Assembly: GCF_034259325.1 (NCBI RefSeq)
Contig: NZ_JAXIVS010000032.1
Span: 1-45,610 of the forward strand
Source of the DNA: Hyalangium ruber
GTDB lineage: Bacteria; Myxococcota; Myxococcia; Myxococcales; Myxococcaceae
Reading direction: 5' to 3'
DNA: 45,610 bases
How positions within the stretch are numbered: position 1 is the first letter of the stretch; every line of letters begins with the position of its first letter. Below are positions 15,956 to 23,405 of this stretch, in pieces. The translations under genes and the position numbers were made by a program. Below the pieces are notes generated by a model. That model ran no database searches. It saw only the letters and a program-made list of their open reading frames with translations, and was not told the DNA's origin.

Positions 15956-16255
15956 TTAGTCGGCCTCGGCGGCCATCAAGGTATTCGACATGACATGTCC
16001 GGTGGACATGTGTCGCTCGTACTCCGAGAGGATGACCCGCTCCATCTCGCTGCGCGTGTCCGCGTTCAGCGGGTGAGCGATGTCCTTGTAGGTACCGTCC
16101 TTGCGCTTCTTCGCCGGCATGGCGATGAAGAGCCCGGACGCACCATGGATAACCTTGAGATCGCGGATGACGAAACAGTGATCCAGGGTGATGGTCACGT
16201 AGGCTTTGAGCTTATCCTCTTCGACCGGAAACACCCTGACGTCGGTGATGTTCAT
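15956..16255 (-). CDS. spoVG: SpoVG-family regulator
   Basis: 99 residues from the ATG at 16255, with a G-rich ribosome site (GGGGGG, six bases upstream); an ATG four codons earlier is less well placed. The sequence MNITDVRVFPVEEDKLKAYV and the motif GLFIAMPAKKRKDGTYKDIA are characteristic. SpoVG is a small nucleic-acid-binding protein, first found as a sporulation and septation factor in Bacillus, and is conserved in spore-forming myxobacteria. It heads the spoVG-prs-rplY-pth cluster. Confidence 0.93.
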   Translation of the reverse strand: MNITDVRVFPVEEDKLKAYVTITLDHCFVIRDLKVIHGASGLFIAMPAKKRKDGTYKDIAHPLNADTRSEMERVILSEYERHMSTGHVMSNTLMAAEAD

Positions 16256-16356
16256 GTGGCCCCCCACCAGAACCCGAAAGAACGGTGTTGGCGGGAAGCC
16301 TGGGTCAGAGCGACCCGAAAATGCAAGCCCCTAAGTCACAGGACGTCCTACGTCTG

Positions 16357-16728
16357 TCAGACGAGGTGGGGCCACTGCCGCAGCAAGTGGGCCAGAAACG
16401 CCAGGTGGTACACATTGATGACCGCGTAGATGAGGGCGCCGGCGCGGATGGCCAGGCGGCTGGCGCGCATTCCCCGGTGCAGGCACAGGAGCGTCATCCC
16501 CGCGTTGACGATGATGAGCTTGGCCACCATGAAGAGCAGCGGCGAGAACTCGTAGGCTGCCCGCATCAGCGGGTTGAGCTCCTCGGCCACGTCCATCTGC
16601 AGGAAAGTGAGCGTAAAGAGCCCATCCAGCAGGTTGAGTACCAGCAGGGCCACGGATGCTGGAGACATGTAGAAGGAACCCAGAACCGGCCAGAAACCCC
16701 GACGCTGCTGCTGTATCGTCGCCGCCAC
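16357..16728 (-). CDS. four-helix inner-membrane protein, DUF5658-like
   Basis: 123 residues from a GTG at 16728, preferred because GGGAGG lies six bases upstream; a later ATG (16668) would lose 20 residues. Four hydrophobic segments are visible: SVALLVLNLLDGLFTLTFL, then FSPLLFMVAKLIIVNAGMTL, AIRAGALIYAVINVY and YHLAFLAHLLRQW. NLLDGLFTLTFLQ followed by an E-x-NPLM motif is typical of the DUF5658 family. The function is unknown. It is transcribed on its own between spoVG and the divergent tdk operon. Confidence 0.72.
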   Translation of the reverse strand: MAATIQQQRRGFWPVLGSFYMSPASVALLVLNLLDGLFTLTFLQMDVAEELNPLMRAAYEFSPLLFMVAKLIIVNAGMTLLCLHRGMRASRLAIRAGALIYAVINVYHLAFLAHLLRQWPHLV

Positions 16729-16862
16729 CCGTCGCCTCCCAGAAGAGCTGCCTGGGCGGACTCCTTTCAAGAGCCTTGCCAACCCCGGCGGGTGAGGCGA
16801 CGAGGGCAGCCGGCCGGGCACCGCGGCGGGTCCTCAGAGGCGGATCAGGACGCACGCCGTCA

Positions 16863-16891
16863 TTGACTCCGTGGGGAGCGTGACGGAGTAT
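16863..16891 (+). promoter_or_regulatory. weak candidate promoter for the tdk operon
   Basis: TTGACT (five of six) at 16863-16868 is followed after 17 bases by GAGTAT (three of six). It is the only -35-like hexamer I see between 16729 and the tdk start at 16929. Confidence 0.25.
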
Positions 16892-16928
16892 CCGCGCGCT
16901 TTCCGCCCCCGCGGCCAGAGACCCCTCC

Positions 16929-17528
16929 TTGCACCAATTCCCCAAAGATATCGGGTGGATAGAGGTCATCTGCGGATCGATGTTCTCCGGCAAGACGGAG
17001 GAGTTGATCCGCCGCGTGAAGCGCGCCGTCTACGGCAAGCAGCGCGTCCAGGTCTTCAAACCGAAGCTCGATGCGCGCTACGACGAGACGCAGGTGGTGA
17101 GCCACTCGCAGCTCAAGCTCACCTCCACTCCCATCGATCGGGCTGAAGAAATTTTCTACCACCTGTCGACTGATACACAGGTAGTCGGTATCGACGAGGT
17201 ACAGTTTTTCGGTAAAGAGGTGGTGCAGGTGTGCGAGGCGCTGGCGGGTAAGGGCCTGCGTGTCATCTGCGCGGGGCTGGACCAGGACTACCAGGGGCGT
17301 CCCTTCGAGCCGATGCCGCAGTTGTTGGCGGTGGCCGAGTACGTGACGAAGGAGCTCGCCATCTGTGTGGTGTGCGGCAACCCGGCCAACCGCTCGCAGC
17401 GGCTGGTGTCCAGCGGGGAGCGGGTGGTGGTGGGGGCCTCGGAGTCCTATGAGGCGCGGTGCCGCAAGTGCCATGTGGCCGAGCCCACCGAGGCGACGCC
17501 TCCGCAGACGCTCAAGCTGTTCGACTGA
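16929..17528 (+). CDS. tdk: thymidine kinase
   Basis: 199 residues, starting at a TTG (16929) and reading MHQFPKDIGWIEVICGSMFS; no ATG or GTG fits before the P-loop GSMFSGKTEEL (about 16-26). VVGIDEVQFF carries the catalytic Glu region. Zinc cysteines are visible as CVVCGNP and CRKCH, marking the type II (bacterial tetrameric) class. It phosphorylates thymidine or deoxyuridine for salvage. It is the first gene of a salvage group with the upp-like gene (20 bases on) and hpt. Confidence 0.94.
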   Translation: MHQFPKDIGWIEVICGSMFSGKTEELIRRVKRAVYGKQRVQVFKPKLDARYDETQVVSHSQLKLTSTPIDRAEEIFYHLSTDTQVVGIDEVQFFGKEVVQVCEALAGKGLRVICAGLDQDYQGRPFEPMPQLLAVAEYVTKELAICVVCGNPANRSQRLVSSGERVVVGASESYEARCRKCHVAEPTEATPPQTLKLFD

Positions 17529-17548
17529 AGACTCGAGGGAGCCGTCCC

Positions 17549-18364
17549 ATGCGTGACACGCTGTATGCGAACGTCCCGTTCCGGCTGAACGAGCTGTCTC
17601 ACCGGTATGGCCCGCAGGTACACCTGATAGGAAATCCGTTTCTCCTGTCGCAGCTGGCGACGCTGTGCGCCAAGGGCACGGTGCAGCCGCAGATCAACCG
17701 GCTGGTGGAGCTGCTCTACGCGGACCTGGTGAAGATGGTCATCAACGCGGAGTTCCCGCGGAAGATGGCCGCCCTGCCTACGCGCATGGTGGACTCGACG
17801 CCGCAGGGCATCTTCCAGGGCGAAGTGATTGACCCGAACACGCGCGTGGTGACGGTGAACATCGCCCGGGCGGGCACCCTGCCGTCGCAGGTGACGTATG
17901 ACTTGATGAACGTGACGATGGATCCGGCGCTGGTGCGGCAGGACCACATCATCATGAGCCGGATGATCGACACGGAGCACACGGTGGTGGGCTCGAACAT
18001 CGGCGGGGCGAAGATCGGCGGGGACGTGGATGACGCGTTCGTGCTGTTCCCGGATCCGATGGGCGCCACGGGCGGCAGCTTGTCGACGGCGATCTCGCTC
18101 TACAAGACGAAGGTGCCGGGCACGCCCCGGCGCATCCTCACGCTCAACCTCATCGTCACGCCGGAGTACCTGCGGCGGATGACGACGGAGCACCCGGACG
18201 TGACGATCTACGCGCTCCGGCTGGACCGAGGGCTGTCTCCGCCGGAGGTGTTCGGCACCGAGCCGGGCACGTTCTGGGACAAGGAGCGGGGCCTGGATGA
18301 CCGGCAGTACATCGTCCCCGGTGGCGGCGGCTTCGGGGAGATCATGAACAACGCCTACGTGTAG
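17549..18364 (+). CDS. uracil phosphoribosyltransferase-like protein
   Basis: 271 residues from the ATG at 17549, behind GAGGGAG. The central part matches UPRT: RAGTLPSQVTYDLMNVT region, DDAFVLFPDPMGATGGSLST (PRPP-binding loop), then ILTLNLIVTPEYLRRM and a C-terminal GGGGFGEIMNN in the uracil-binding position. It is about 60 residues longer than the usual 208-residue Upp, mainly at the N-terminus and around the middle. It belongs to a longer UPRT subgroup and I leave the symbol blank. It is flanked by tdk and hpt, which supports pyrimidine/purine salvage. Confidence 0.85.
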   Translation: MRDTLYANVPFRLNELSHRYGPQVHLIGNPFLLSQLATLCAKGTVQPQINRLVELLYADLVKMVINAEFPRKMAALPTRMVDSTPQGIFQGEVIDPNTRVVTVNIARAGTLPSQVTYDLMNVTMDPALVRQDHIIMSRMIDTEHTVVGSNIGGAKIGGDVDDAFVLFPDPMGATGGSLSTAISLYKTKVPGTPRRILTLNLIVTPEYLRRMTTEHPDVTIYALRLDRGLSPPEVFGTEPGTFWDKERGLDDRQYIVPGGGGFGEIMNNAYV

Positions 18365-18374
18365 AGGACGAGCC

Positions 18375-18908
18375 GTGGCTTTCTACGAGAACGAAGTCGG
18401 CATCTTCATCACCGAGGAGAAGGTCCAGGCGCGCGTGCGCGAGCTGGGGGCGGAGATCACCCGCGATTACCAGGGCAAGGACCTGACGCTGGTGTGCGTG
18501 CTGAAGGGCTCGACCTTCTTCGCGATGGACCTGGCGCGCTGCATCGACCTGCCGCTGACGATGGAGTTCCTCGGGGTGTCCTCGTACCAGGGCGGGACGG
18601 AGACGACGGGCGAGGTGCGCATCACCTCGGACGTGAGCAAGCCGATGGCGGGCAAGCACCTGCTCATCATCGAGGACATCATCGACACGGGCCTGACGAT
18701 GAGCTTCCTGCTGGAGAACCTGCGGGCCCGGCACCCGGCGTCGCTGAAGGTGGCCTCGCTGCTGGAGAAGCCGGCGCGGGCCCGGACGAAGATCGACATC
18801 GACTACAAGGGCTTCGTCATCGACGACGTGTTCGTCGTGGGCTACGGGCTCGACTACGCGGAGAAGTACCGGAACCTGTCCTTCATCGGGCGGATGAAGG
18901 GCAAATAG
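18375..18908 (+). CDS. hpt: hypoxanthine phosphoribosyltransferase
   Basis: 177 residues from a GTG at 18375, with GAGGACGAG just upstream overlapping the end of the previous gene region (10-base gap). The PRPP-binding motif is LLIIEDIIDTGLTMSFL. The N-terminal VCVLKGSTFFAMDLAR, the flexible-loop SSYQGGTETTGEV and the C-terminal DDVFVVGYGLDYAEKYRNL are all standard for bacterial HPRT. It converts hypoxanthine and guanine to IMP and GMP using PRPP. Confidence 0.96.
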   Translation: MAFYENEVGIFITEEKVQARVRELGAEITRDYQGKDLTLVCVLKGSTFFAMDLARCIDLPLTMEFLGVSSYQGGTETTGEVRITSDVSKPMAGKHLLIIEDIIDTGLTMSFLLENLRARHPASLKVASLLEKPARARTKIDIDYKGFVIDDVFVVGYGLDYAEKYRNLSFIGRMKGK

Positions 18909-18913
18909 GGCGG

Positions 18914-19324
18914 ATGACCCGCTACACGGTTCTGTTCGAGCCCACCTTCCATCCGCGAGTCGAAGTGGAGGTGGCGTTCGCGCCGGAAGGGGAGTGGGTC
19001 CGAATCCAGACCGAGGGCCGCGAGGAGCGGGTACGGCTCTCTGTCGAGCAAGGCGTGCGCTTCCTGGAGGCCATGGAGGCCCTTGCCCCGGAGCACATCC
19101 TGGATGGCAGGGAAGGGGGCATCGATGGATGCACCTTCTCGTGCGCCGTTTCGCCCGAGTGGGGGAAGCGGCACACGTTCAGGGCCTGGTGCCCGGGGCC
19201 GGAGAAGTCACCCCAGCAGCACGCGTTCATCTCCCTGGTGCATCTGCTCGCGCTGGAGGTGACTCGGGAGCCGACGACGGCCGCGCTGCTCAAGCAGCTT
19301 CGCGGCTATTACGGCGGCTCCTGA
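18914..19324 (+). CDS. conserved hypothetical protein downstream of hpt
   Basis: 136 residues from the ATG at 18914, five bases after the hpt stop, so almost surely cotranscribed. Not recognised. It has no signal peptide or membrane segment. The N-terminal part looks like a small beta sheet (YTVLFEPTFHPRVEVEVAF, then GEWVRIQTEGREERVRLSVE); the C-terminal part is helical (QQHAFISLVHLLALEVTREP). It could be an immunity-like or regulatory protein. It converges with nrdB, with only 15 bases between stops. Confidence 0.72.
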   Translation: MTRYTVLFEPTFHPRVEVEVAFAPEGEWVRIQTEGREERVRLSVEQGVRFLEAMEALAPEHILDGREGGIDGCTFSCAVSPEWGKRHTFRAWCPGPEKSPQQHAFISLVHLLALEVTREPTTAALLKQLRGYYGGS

Positions 19325-19339
19325 GCGAGGCGAGGGGCT

Positions 19340-20350
19340 TCAGAACGCGGCGTCGAGCACCACGTCGTTCGCCGCGCCCACGCCCACCGCCACCTGGTAG
19401 GAGCTCACGCGACGCTCGAAGAAGTTCGTGAGCTCCTGCACATCCTGCAGGTCCATGAACGACAGCGAGTTCTTCACCCGGTAGATCGGCGACATCCCCA
19501 GCATCATCAGCCGCTGGTCCGCCACGTACTCCAGGTACTGCCGCATCTCCTGCACCGACAGGCCCGCCACGCCTCCGCTCAGTAGGTCCTGTGCGAACAA
19601 CGTCTCGCACTCCACCGCCTCGCGCACCATCTCGATGACGTCCGCCTGCATCCGCGCATCGAACAGGTCCGGCTCTTCCTTCCGCGCGACCTTGATCGCC
19701 TCGAACGCGAACGCCATGTGCGCGCTCTCGTCCCGGAACACCCAGTTCGTCCCCGCCGCCAGCCCGTTCAGCAGTCCCTTGCTCCGCAGGAAGTACACGT
19801 ACGCGAACGCCGCGAAGAAGAAGAGCCCCTCGATGCACCCCGCGAAGCAGATGAGGTTCAGCAGGAACCGCCGCCGATCCTCCTTCGTCTTCAGCTCCGT
19901 CAGGTCATTGATGGAGTCCATCCACTTCAGGCAGAAGCGCGCCTTGCGCTGGATCGACGGGATGTTGTCGATCGCCGCGAACGCCTTCGCCCGATCCGCC
20001 GGATCCGGCACGTACGTGTCCAGCAGCGTCAGGTAGAACTGCACGTGAAGCGCCTCCTCGTACAGCTGGCGCGACAGGTACATCCGCGCCTCCGGCGCGT
20101 TCACGTGCTTGTAGAGGTTCAACACCAGGTTGTTCCCCACGATCGAGTCACCCGTCGCGAAGAATGCCACCAGCCGGTGGATCAGGTGCCGCTCCGCCTC
20201 CGTCATCTTGCTGCGCAGGTCCACCAGATCCGTGGAGAAGTCCACCTCCTCCACCGTCCAGGTGTTCTTGATCGCGTTCCGGTACATCTCGAAGAACGCG
20301 GGGTAGGACATCGGGCGGAGCGTCAGGTTCATCCCTGGATCCAGCAGCAT
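19340..20350 (-). CDS. nrdB: class I ribonucleotide reductase small subunit
   Basis: 336 residues. Predicted di-metal ligands are visible: Asp41 (FSTDLVDL), Glu99 and His102 (YEEALH), the Glu of GCIEGLFFF, and Glu/His of RDESAHM. Tyr106 lies four residues after His102, the position of the radical-bearing Tyr122 of E. coli. This is therefore not the Tyr-less class Ic (Chlamydia type, Phe at this site), though the overall sequence belongs to a similar branch. It supplies the radical for nucleotide reduction by NrdA. It follows nrdA by 60 bases. Confidence 0.95.
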   Translation of the reverse strand: MLLDPGMNLTLRPMSYPAFFEMYRNAIKNTWTVEEVDFSTDLVDLRSKMTEAERHLIHRLVAFFATGDSIVGNNLVLNLYKHVNAPEARMYLSRQLYEEALHVQFYLTLLDTYVPDPADRAKAFAAIDNIPSIQRKARFCLKWMDSINDLTELKTKEDRRRFLLNLICFAGCIEGLFFFAAFAYVYFLRSKGLLNGLAAGTNWVFRDESAHMAFAFEAIKVARKEEPDLFDARMQADVIEMVREAVECETLFAQDLLSGGVAGLSVQEMRQYLEYVADQRLMMLGMSPIYRVKNSLSFMDLQDVQELTNFFERRVSSYQVAVGVGAANDVVLDAAF

Positions 20351-20410
20351 CGTCGGCTTCCTCTGTGACTCGGGTATCGCGTTGAAAGGGAGGGGAGGGG
20401 ACCTACAGAC

Positions 20411-22870
20411 CTACTGGCAGGCTTCGCACATCTCCGGGTTCTCCAGAGAGCACGCCACCGCCTCGGCCTCCGTGTACGTAGCCGCCGCAGGGGTCGCCGT
20501 CACCGCCGGCGTTGGAACTTGGGGAGCCGCCTGAGCCATCGGCATGTTCGGCGTCGCCGTGGCGCTCTCGCCCATCGTCGTACCCACCGTCGCCTTGGCG
20601 ATCCGCGTCGCCGGGCGAGAGCGCATGTAGTACGTCGTCTTCAGCCCCTTCTGCCACGCGTAGAAGTACATCGAGGACAGCTTCCCGATGTTCGGCGCCT
20701 CCACGAACAGGTTCAGCGACTGGCTCTGATCGATGAACGCCCCGCGGTCGGCCGCCATGTCGATCAGCGAGCGCATCGGCAGCTCCCACGCCGTCCGGTA
20801 GATGGCCCTCAGCTCCGCCGGCAGCTCCGTGAGCTCCTGCACGCTGCCCTCCGACAGCTTCAGCCGCGAGCGCATCGACTCGTTCCACAGCCCCAGCGCC
20901 TGCAGCTCCCGCACCAGGTACTTGTTCACCTGCAGGAAGTCGCCCGACAGCGTCTCGCGCTTGAACAGGTTCGACACCTGCGGCTCGATGCACTCGTAGC
21001 AGCCCGCGATCGACGCGATCGTCGCCGTGGGAGCAATCGCGATCATCAGCGAGTTGCGCAGCCCCGTCTTCTTCACGCGATCACGCAGCGCATCCCACCG
21101 CGCCGTGTCCTCCGGCACCACGCCCCACGCGTCGAACTGCAGCTCGCCCCGCGCCGCCCGCGTCTCCGGGAACGCCAGGTGCGGACCGCTCTGCTCCGCC
21201 AGGTCGCACGAGGCGTTCATCGCCGCGTAGTAGATCTCCTCCGAGACCTTCTTCGACAGCGCCCGAGCCTCCGGCGCGTCGAACGGCAGCCGCAGCTGGA
21301 AGAACACGTCCTGCAGCCCCATCAGGCCCAGGCCCACCGGACGCCAGCGCCGGTTGGACTCCGCCGCCGTCGAGATGGGGTAGTAGTTCAGGTCGATCAC
21401 CCGGTCGAGCTGCCGGATCGCCAGCGCCACGTTCGCCCGCAGCCGGTCGAAGTCGAACTTCCCGTCCGCCACCATCCGACCCAGGTTCAGCGAGCCCAGG
21501 TTGCACACCGCCGTCTCCGAGGCGTTCGTCACCTCGAGGATCTCCGTGCAGAGGTTCGACAGGTGGATGACGTTGCCGTCCTTCGACGTCTGGTTGCTCT
21601 TGCGGTTGCTGATGTCCTTGAAGGTCATCCAGCCGTTGCCCGTCTGCGCCAGCGTCTTCATCATCCGCGCATACAGGTCGCGCGCCTTCACCTTGCGCAG
21701 CGCCAGCCCCTTCGCCTCCGCCTCCGCGTACGCCCGCTCGAACGCCTCGCCGTACAGGTCCGTCAGGTGTGGCACCGACTTCGGATCGAACAGCGACCAC
21801 TCGCCGTCCGCCTCCACCCGCCGCATGAACAGGTCCGGCACCCAGTTGGCCAGGTTCAGGTTGTGCGTGCGCCGCGCCTCGTCACCCGTGTTGTCCCGCA
21901 GCTCGAGGAAGTCCTCGATGTCCGCGTGCCACGTCTCCAGGTACACGCAGCACGCGCCCTTGCGCTTGCCGCCCTGGTTCACCGCCGCCACCGACGCGTC
22001 CAGCGTCTTCAGCCACGGGACGATGCCGTTCGAGTGCCCGTTCGTGGACCGGATCAGCGAGCCGCGCGCCCGCACCCGGTGGTACGCCACGCCGATGCCG
22101 CCCGAGAACTTCGAGAGCATCGCCACGTCCGTGTACTTCTTGTAGATGGCCTCCAGGTCGTCCGTCGGCGAGTCCAGCAGGAAGCAGCTCGAGAGCTGCT
22201 CGTGCCGCGTGCCCGCGTTGAACAGCGTGGGTGAGCTGGGCAGGTACTCCAGCGAGCTGAACAGCCGGTACAGCTCGATGGCGTCCTTCGCCGAATCCGT
22301 CAGCGCGCAGGCCACGCGCAGGAAGAAGTCCTGCGGCGTCTCGATGACCTCGCGCGTCTGCGGGTTCTTCAGCAGGTAGCGGTCGTACACCGTGCGCAGG
22401 CCGAAGTACTCGAACAGGTCGTTGCGCGACGGGTCGATCGCCGCGTTGAGCTTGCGCGCGTTGGTCTGCACGAACTGCAGCAACCGGTCCGCGATCAGCC
22501 CGTGCTTGTGCCCCGCCGCCACCGACTGCGAGAAGGAGTGGATCTCCTGGTTGCTGACCTCCTTCTGCATGTACGTGGCCAGCAGTCGCGCCGACAGCTT
22601 CGCGTACTCGGGCTCCTCGACGATGAGCGCCGCCGCCGTCTGGATGGACAGCCGGTCCAGCTCCTTCGTCGTCGCCCCGTCGTACAGCCCGCTGATGGTC
22701 TTCGTGGCCACCCGCAGCGAGTCCACCCGCGTCAGCCCCGCACAGCAGCGGCCCACGGCCCGGACGATCTTGTTCAGGTCCACCGGCTCCGCGCTGCCGT
22801 TGCGCTTGCGCACCCGCATCATGGTGGGCGCCAGCTCGTTGGCCGGCGTCTGCGGCGCTTCGGTCGTCAT
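20411..22870 (-). CDS. nrdA: class I ribonucleotide reductase large subunit
   Basis: 819 residues from the ATG at 22870 (MTTEAPQTPANELAP). An in-frame GTG at 22921 would add 17 residues; neither has a clear ribosome site. An ATP-cone occupies about residues 18-110 (MMRVRKRNGSAEPVDLNKIV), implying allosteric activity control. Active-site elements are LSSCFLLDSP, HLSNLCTEIL and AVCNLGSLNLGRM. The C-terminal shuttle pair is Cys815/Cys818 (MCEACQ). It reduces ribonucleoside diphosphates with NrdB. The salvage operon ends facing it, so dNTP synthesis and salvage genes are neighbours. Confidence 0.96.
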   Translation of the reverse strand: MTTEAPQTPANELAPTMMRVRKRNGSAEPVDLNKIVRAVGRCCAGLTRVDSLRVATKTISGLYDGATTKELDRLSIQTAAALIVEEPEYAKLSARLLATYMQKEVSNQEIHSFSQSVAAGHKHGLIADRLLQFVQTNARKLNAAIDPSRNDLFEYFGLRTVYDRYLLKNPQTREVIETPQDFFLRVACALTDSAKDAIELYRLFSSLEYLPSSPTLFNAGTRHEQLSSCFLLDSPTDDLEAIYKKYTDVAMLSKFSGGIGVAYHRVRARGSLIRSTNGHSNGIVPWLKTLDASVAAVNQGGKRKGACCVYLETWHADIEDFLELRDNTGDEARRTHNLNLANWVPDLFMRRVEADGEWSLFDPKSVPHLTDLYGEAFERAYAEAEAKGLALRKVKARDLYARMMKTLAQTGNGWMTFKDISNRKSNQTSKDGNVIHLSNLCTEILEVTNASETAVCNLGSLNLGRMVADGKFDFDRLRANVALAIRQLDRVIDLNYYPISTAAESNRRWRPVGLGLMGLQDVFFQLRLPFDAPEARALSKKVSEEIYYAAMNASCDLAEQSGPHLAFPETRAARGELQFDAWGVVPEDTARWDALRDRVKKTGLRNSLMIAIAPTATIASIAGCYECIEPQVSNLFKRETLSGDFLQVNKYLVRELQALGLWNESMRSRLKLSEGSVQELTELPAELRAIYRTAWELPMRSLIDMAADRGAFIDQSQSLNLFVEAPNIGKLSSMYFYAWQKGLKTTYYMRSRPATRIAKATVGTTMGESATATPNMPMAQAAPQVPTPAVTATPAAATYTEAEAVACSLENPEMCEACQ

Positions 22871-23066
22871 GGAGGGAGGCAGGGTGGGAGAAGCGGGCTT
22901 CGCGGGGATTTCGACGGTCACGAGAGGCACACTCCACGGCGATACGGCGTTGAGGCAGACCCCTCCCGTCCGGAGACCTGGGGGGGCTCGCCGCATCGCG
23001 TTAGTTTGGTTTTGGGAATCCGGCCGGGCCCCTGGCTGCGGGTGGGGGTTGCCGGCGGCGGGGCAC

Positions 23067-23095
23067 AACGTATGGGGGGGACCTGACCATGTCAA
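23067..23095 (-). promoter_or_regulatory. candidate nrdA promoter
   Basis: On the minus strand a perfect TTGACA (23095-23090) is followed after 17 bases by TACGTT (23072-23067, three of six). Transcription would begin near 23060, giving a leader of about 190 nt before the chosen nrdA start. Confidence 0.5.
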
Positions 23096-23286
23096 CGCGA
23101 GATCTTGGGTCTACTTGGGCCCAGAGCTTGCAATCTATGATCACAATCGGACGCTCCAAACGGTGCGATTGCGCACCGCGCCGAGGCCCCAGCAAGCGGC
23201 GTTCCGGACCCACCTGGTGAGGCGCTTTCCGGACCCTTCTTGAAGTGTCGGATATCGACGGTTTTGTGCGGGGGTCGGACCCCTAC

Positions 23287-23302
23287 TTGGCGTGTTGAGT
23301 GC
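23287..23302 (+). promoter_or_regulatory. possible sigma-54 promoter for the GAF histidine kinase
   Basis: TTGGCGTGTTGAGTGC has the diagnostic GG and GC spaced by exactly ten bases, and nine of the twelve informative consensus positions of the -24/-12 type. Myxobacteria use sigma-54 heavily for signalling genes. The start codon lies about 100 bases downstream. Confidence 0.27.
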
Positions 23303-23405
23303 CGACCATTTCCGGCCTGGGAGGTCAGGTGCTCGATTCCGCCTTGGGTGTGATTGTTAAATATCGTTGAAATGGAAGAAAATCTCCCCAACGGGAGCGC
23401 ACTGA

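Larger units (their letters stand above)
22871..23405. other. 535-bp intergenic region between nrdA and the GAF histidine kinase gene
   Basis: No gene is supported. It contains the candidate nrdA promoter (23067-23095), a seven-base-stem hairpin CGGTGCG/CGCACCG with loop ATTG (23161-23178), a sigma-54-like site (23287-23302) and, at about 23349-23385, an AT-rich stretch unusual for this DNA just before the kinase gene. I looked for paired NrdR boxes upstream of nrdA and could not identify convincing ones. The 200-nt nrdA leader could hold a regulatory RNA, but no known class is recognised. Confidence 0.5.

Noticed and set aside
16302-16316. Hairpin GGGTC/GACCC between spoVG and the DUF5658-like gene
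   Set aside because: Five base pairs, no T tract, position fits neither a clear terminator nor an operator.
20519-22234. A long plus-strand open frame antisense to nrdA
   Set aside because: Arg/His/Val/Leu-biased shadow of nrdA, whose reductase motifs are clear.
23060-23160. NrdR boxes upstream of nrdA
   Set aside because: Some CCCAAGATC-like words occur but not as two well-spaced copies of the consensus.
23161-23178. Hairpin CGGTGCG-ATTG-CGCACCG upstream of the GAF histidine kinase
   Set aside because: Seven-base stem without a T tract or repeated copies; could be an operator but nothing else supports it.
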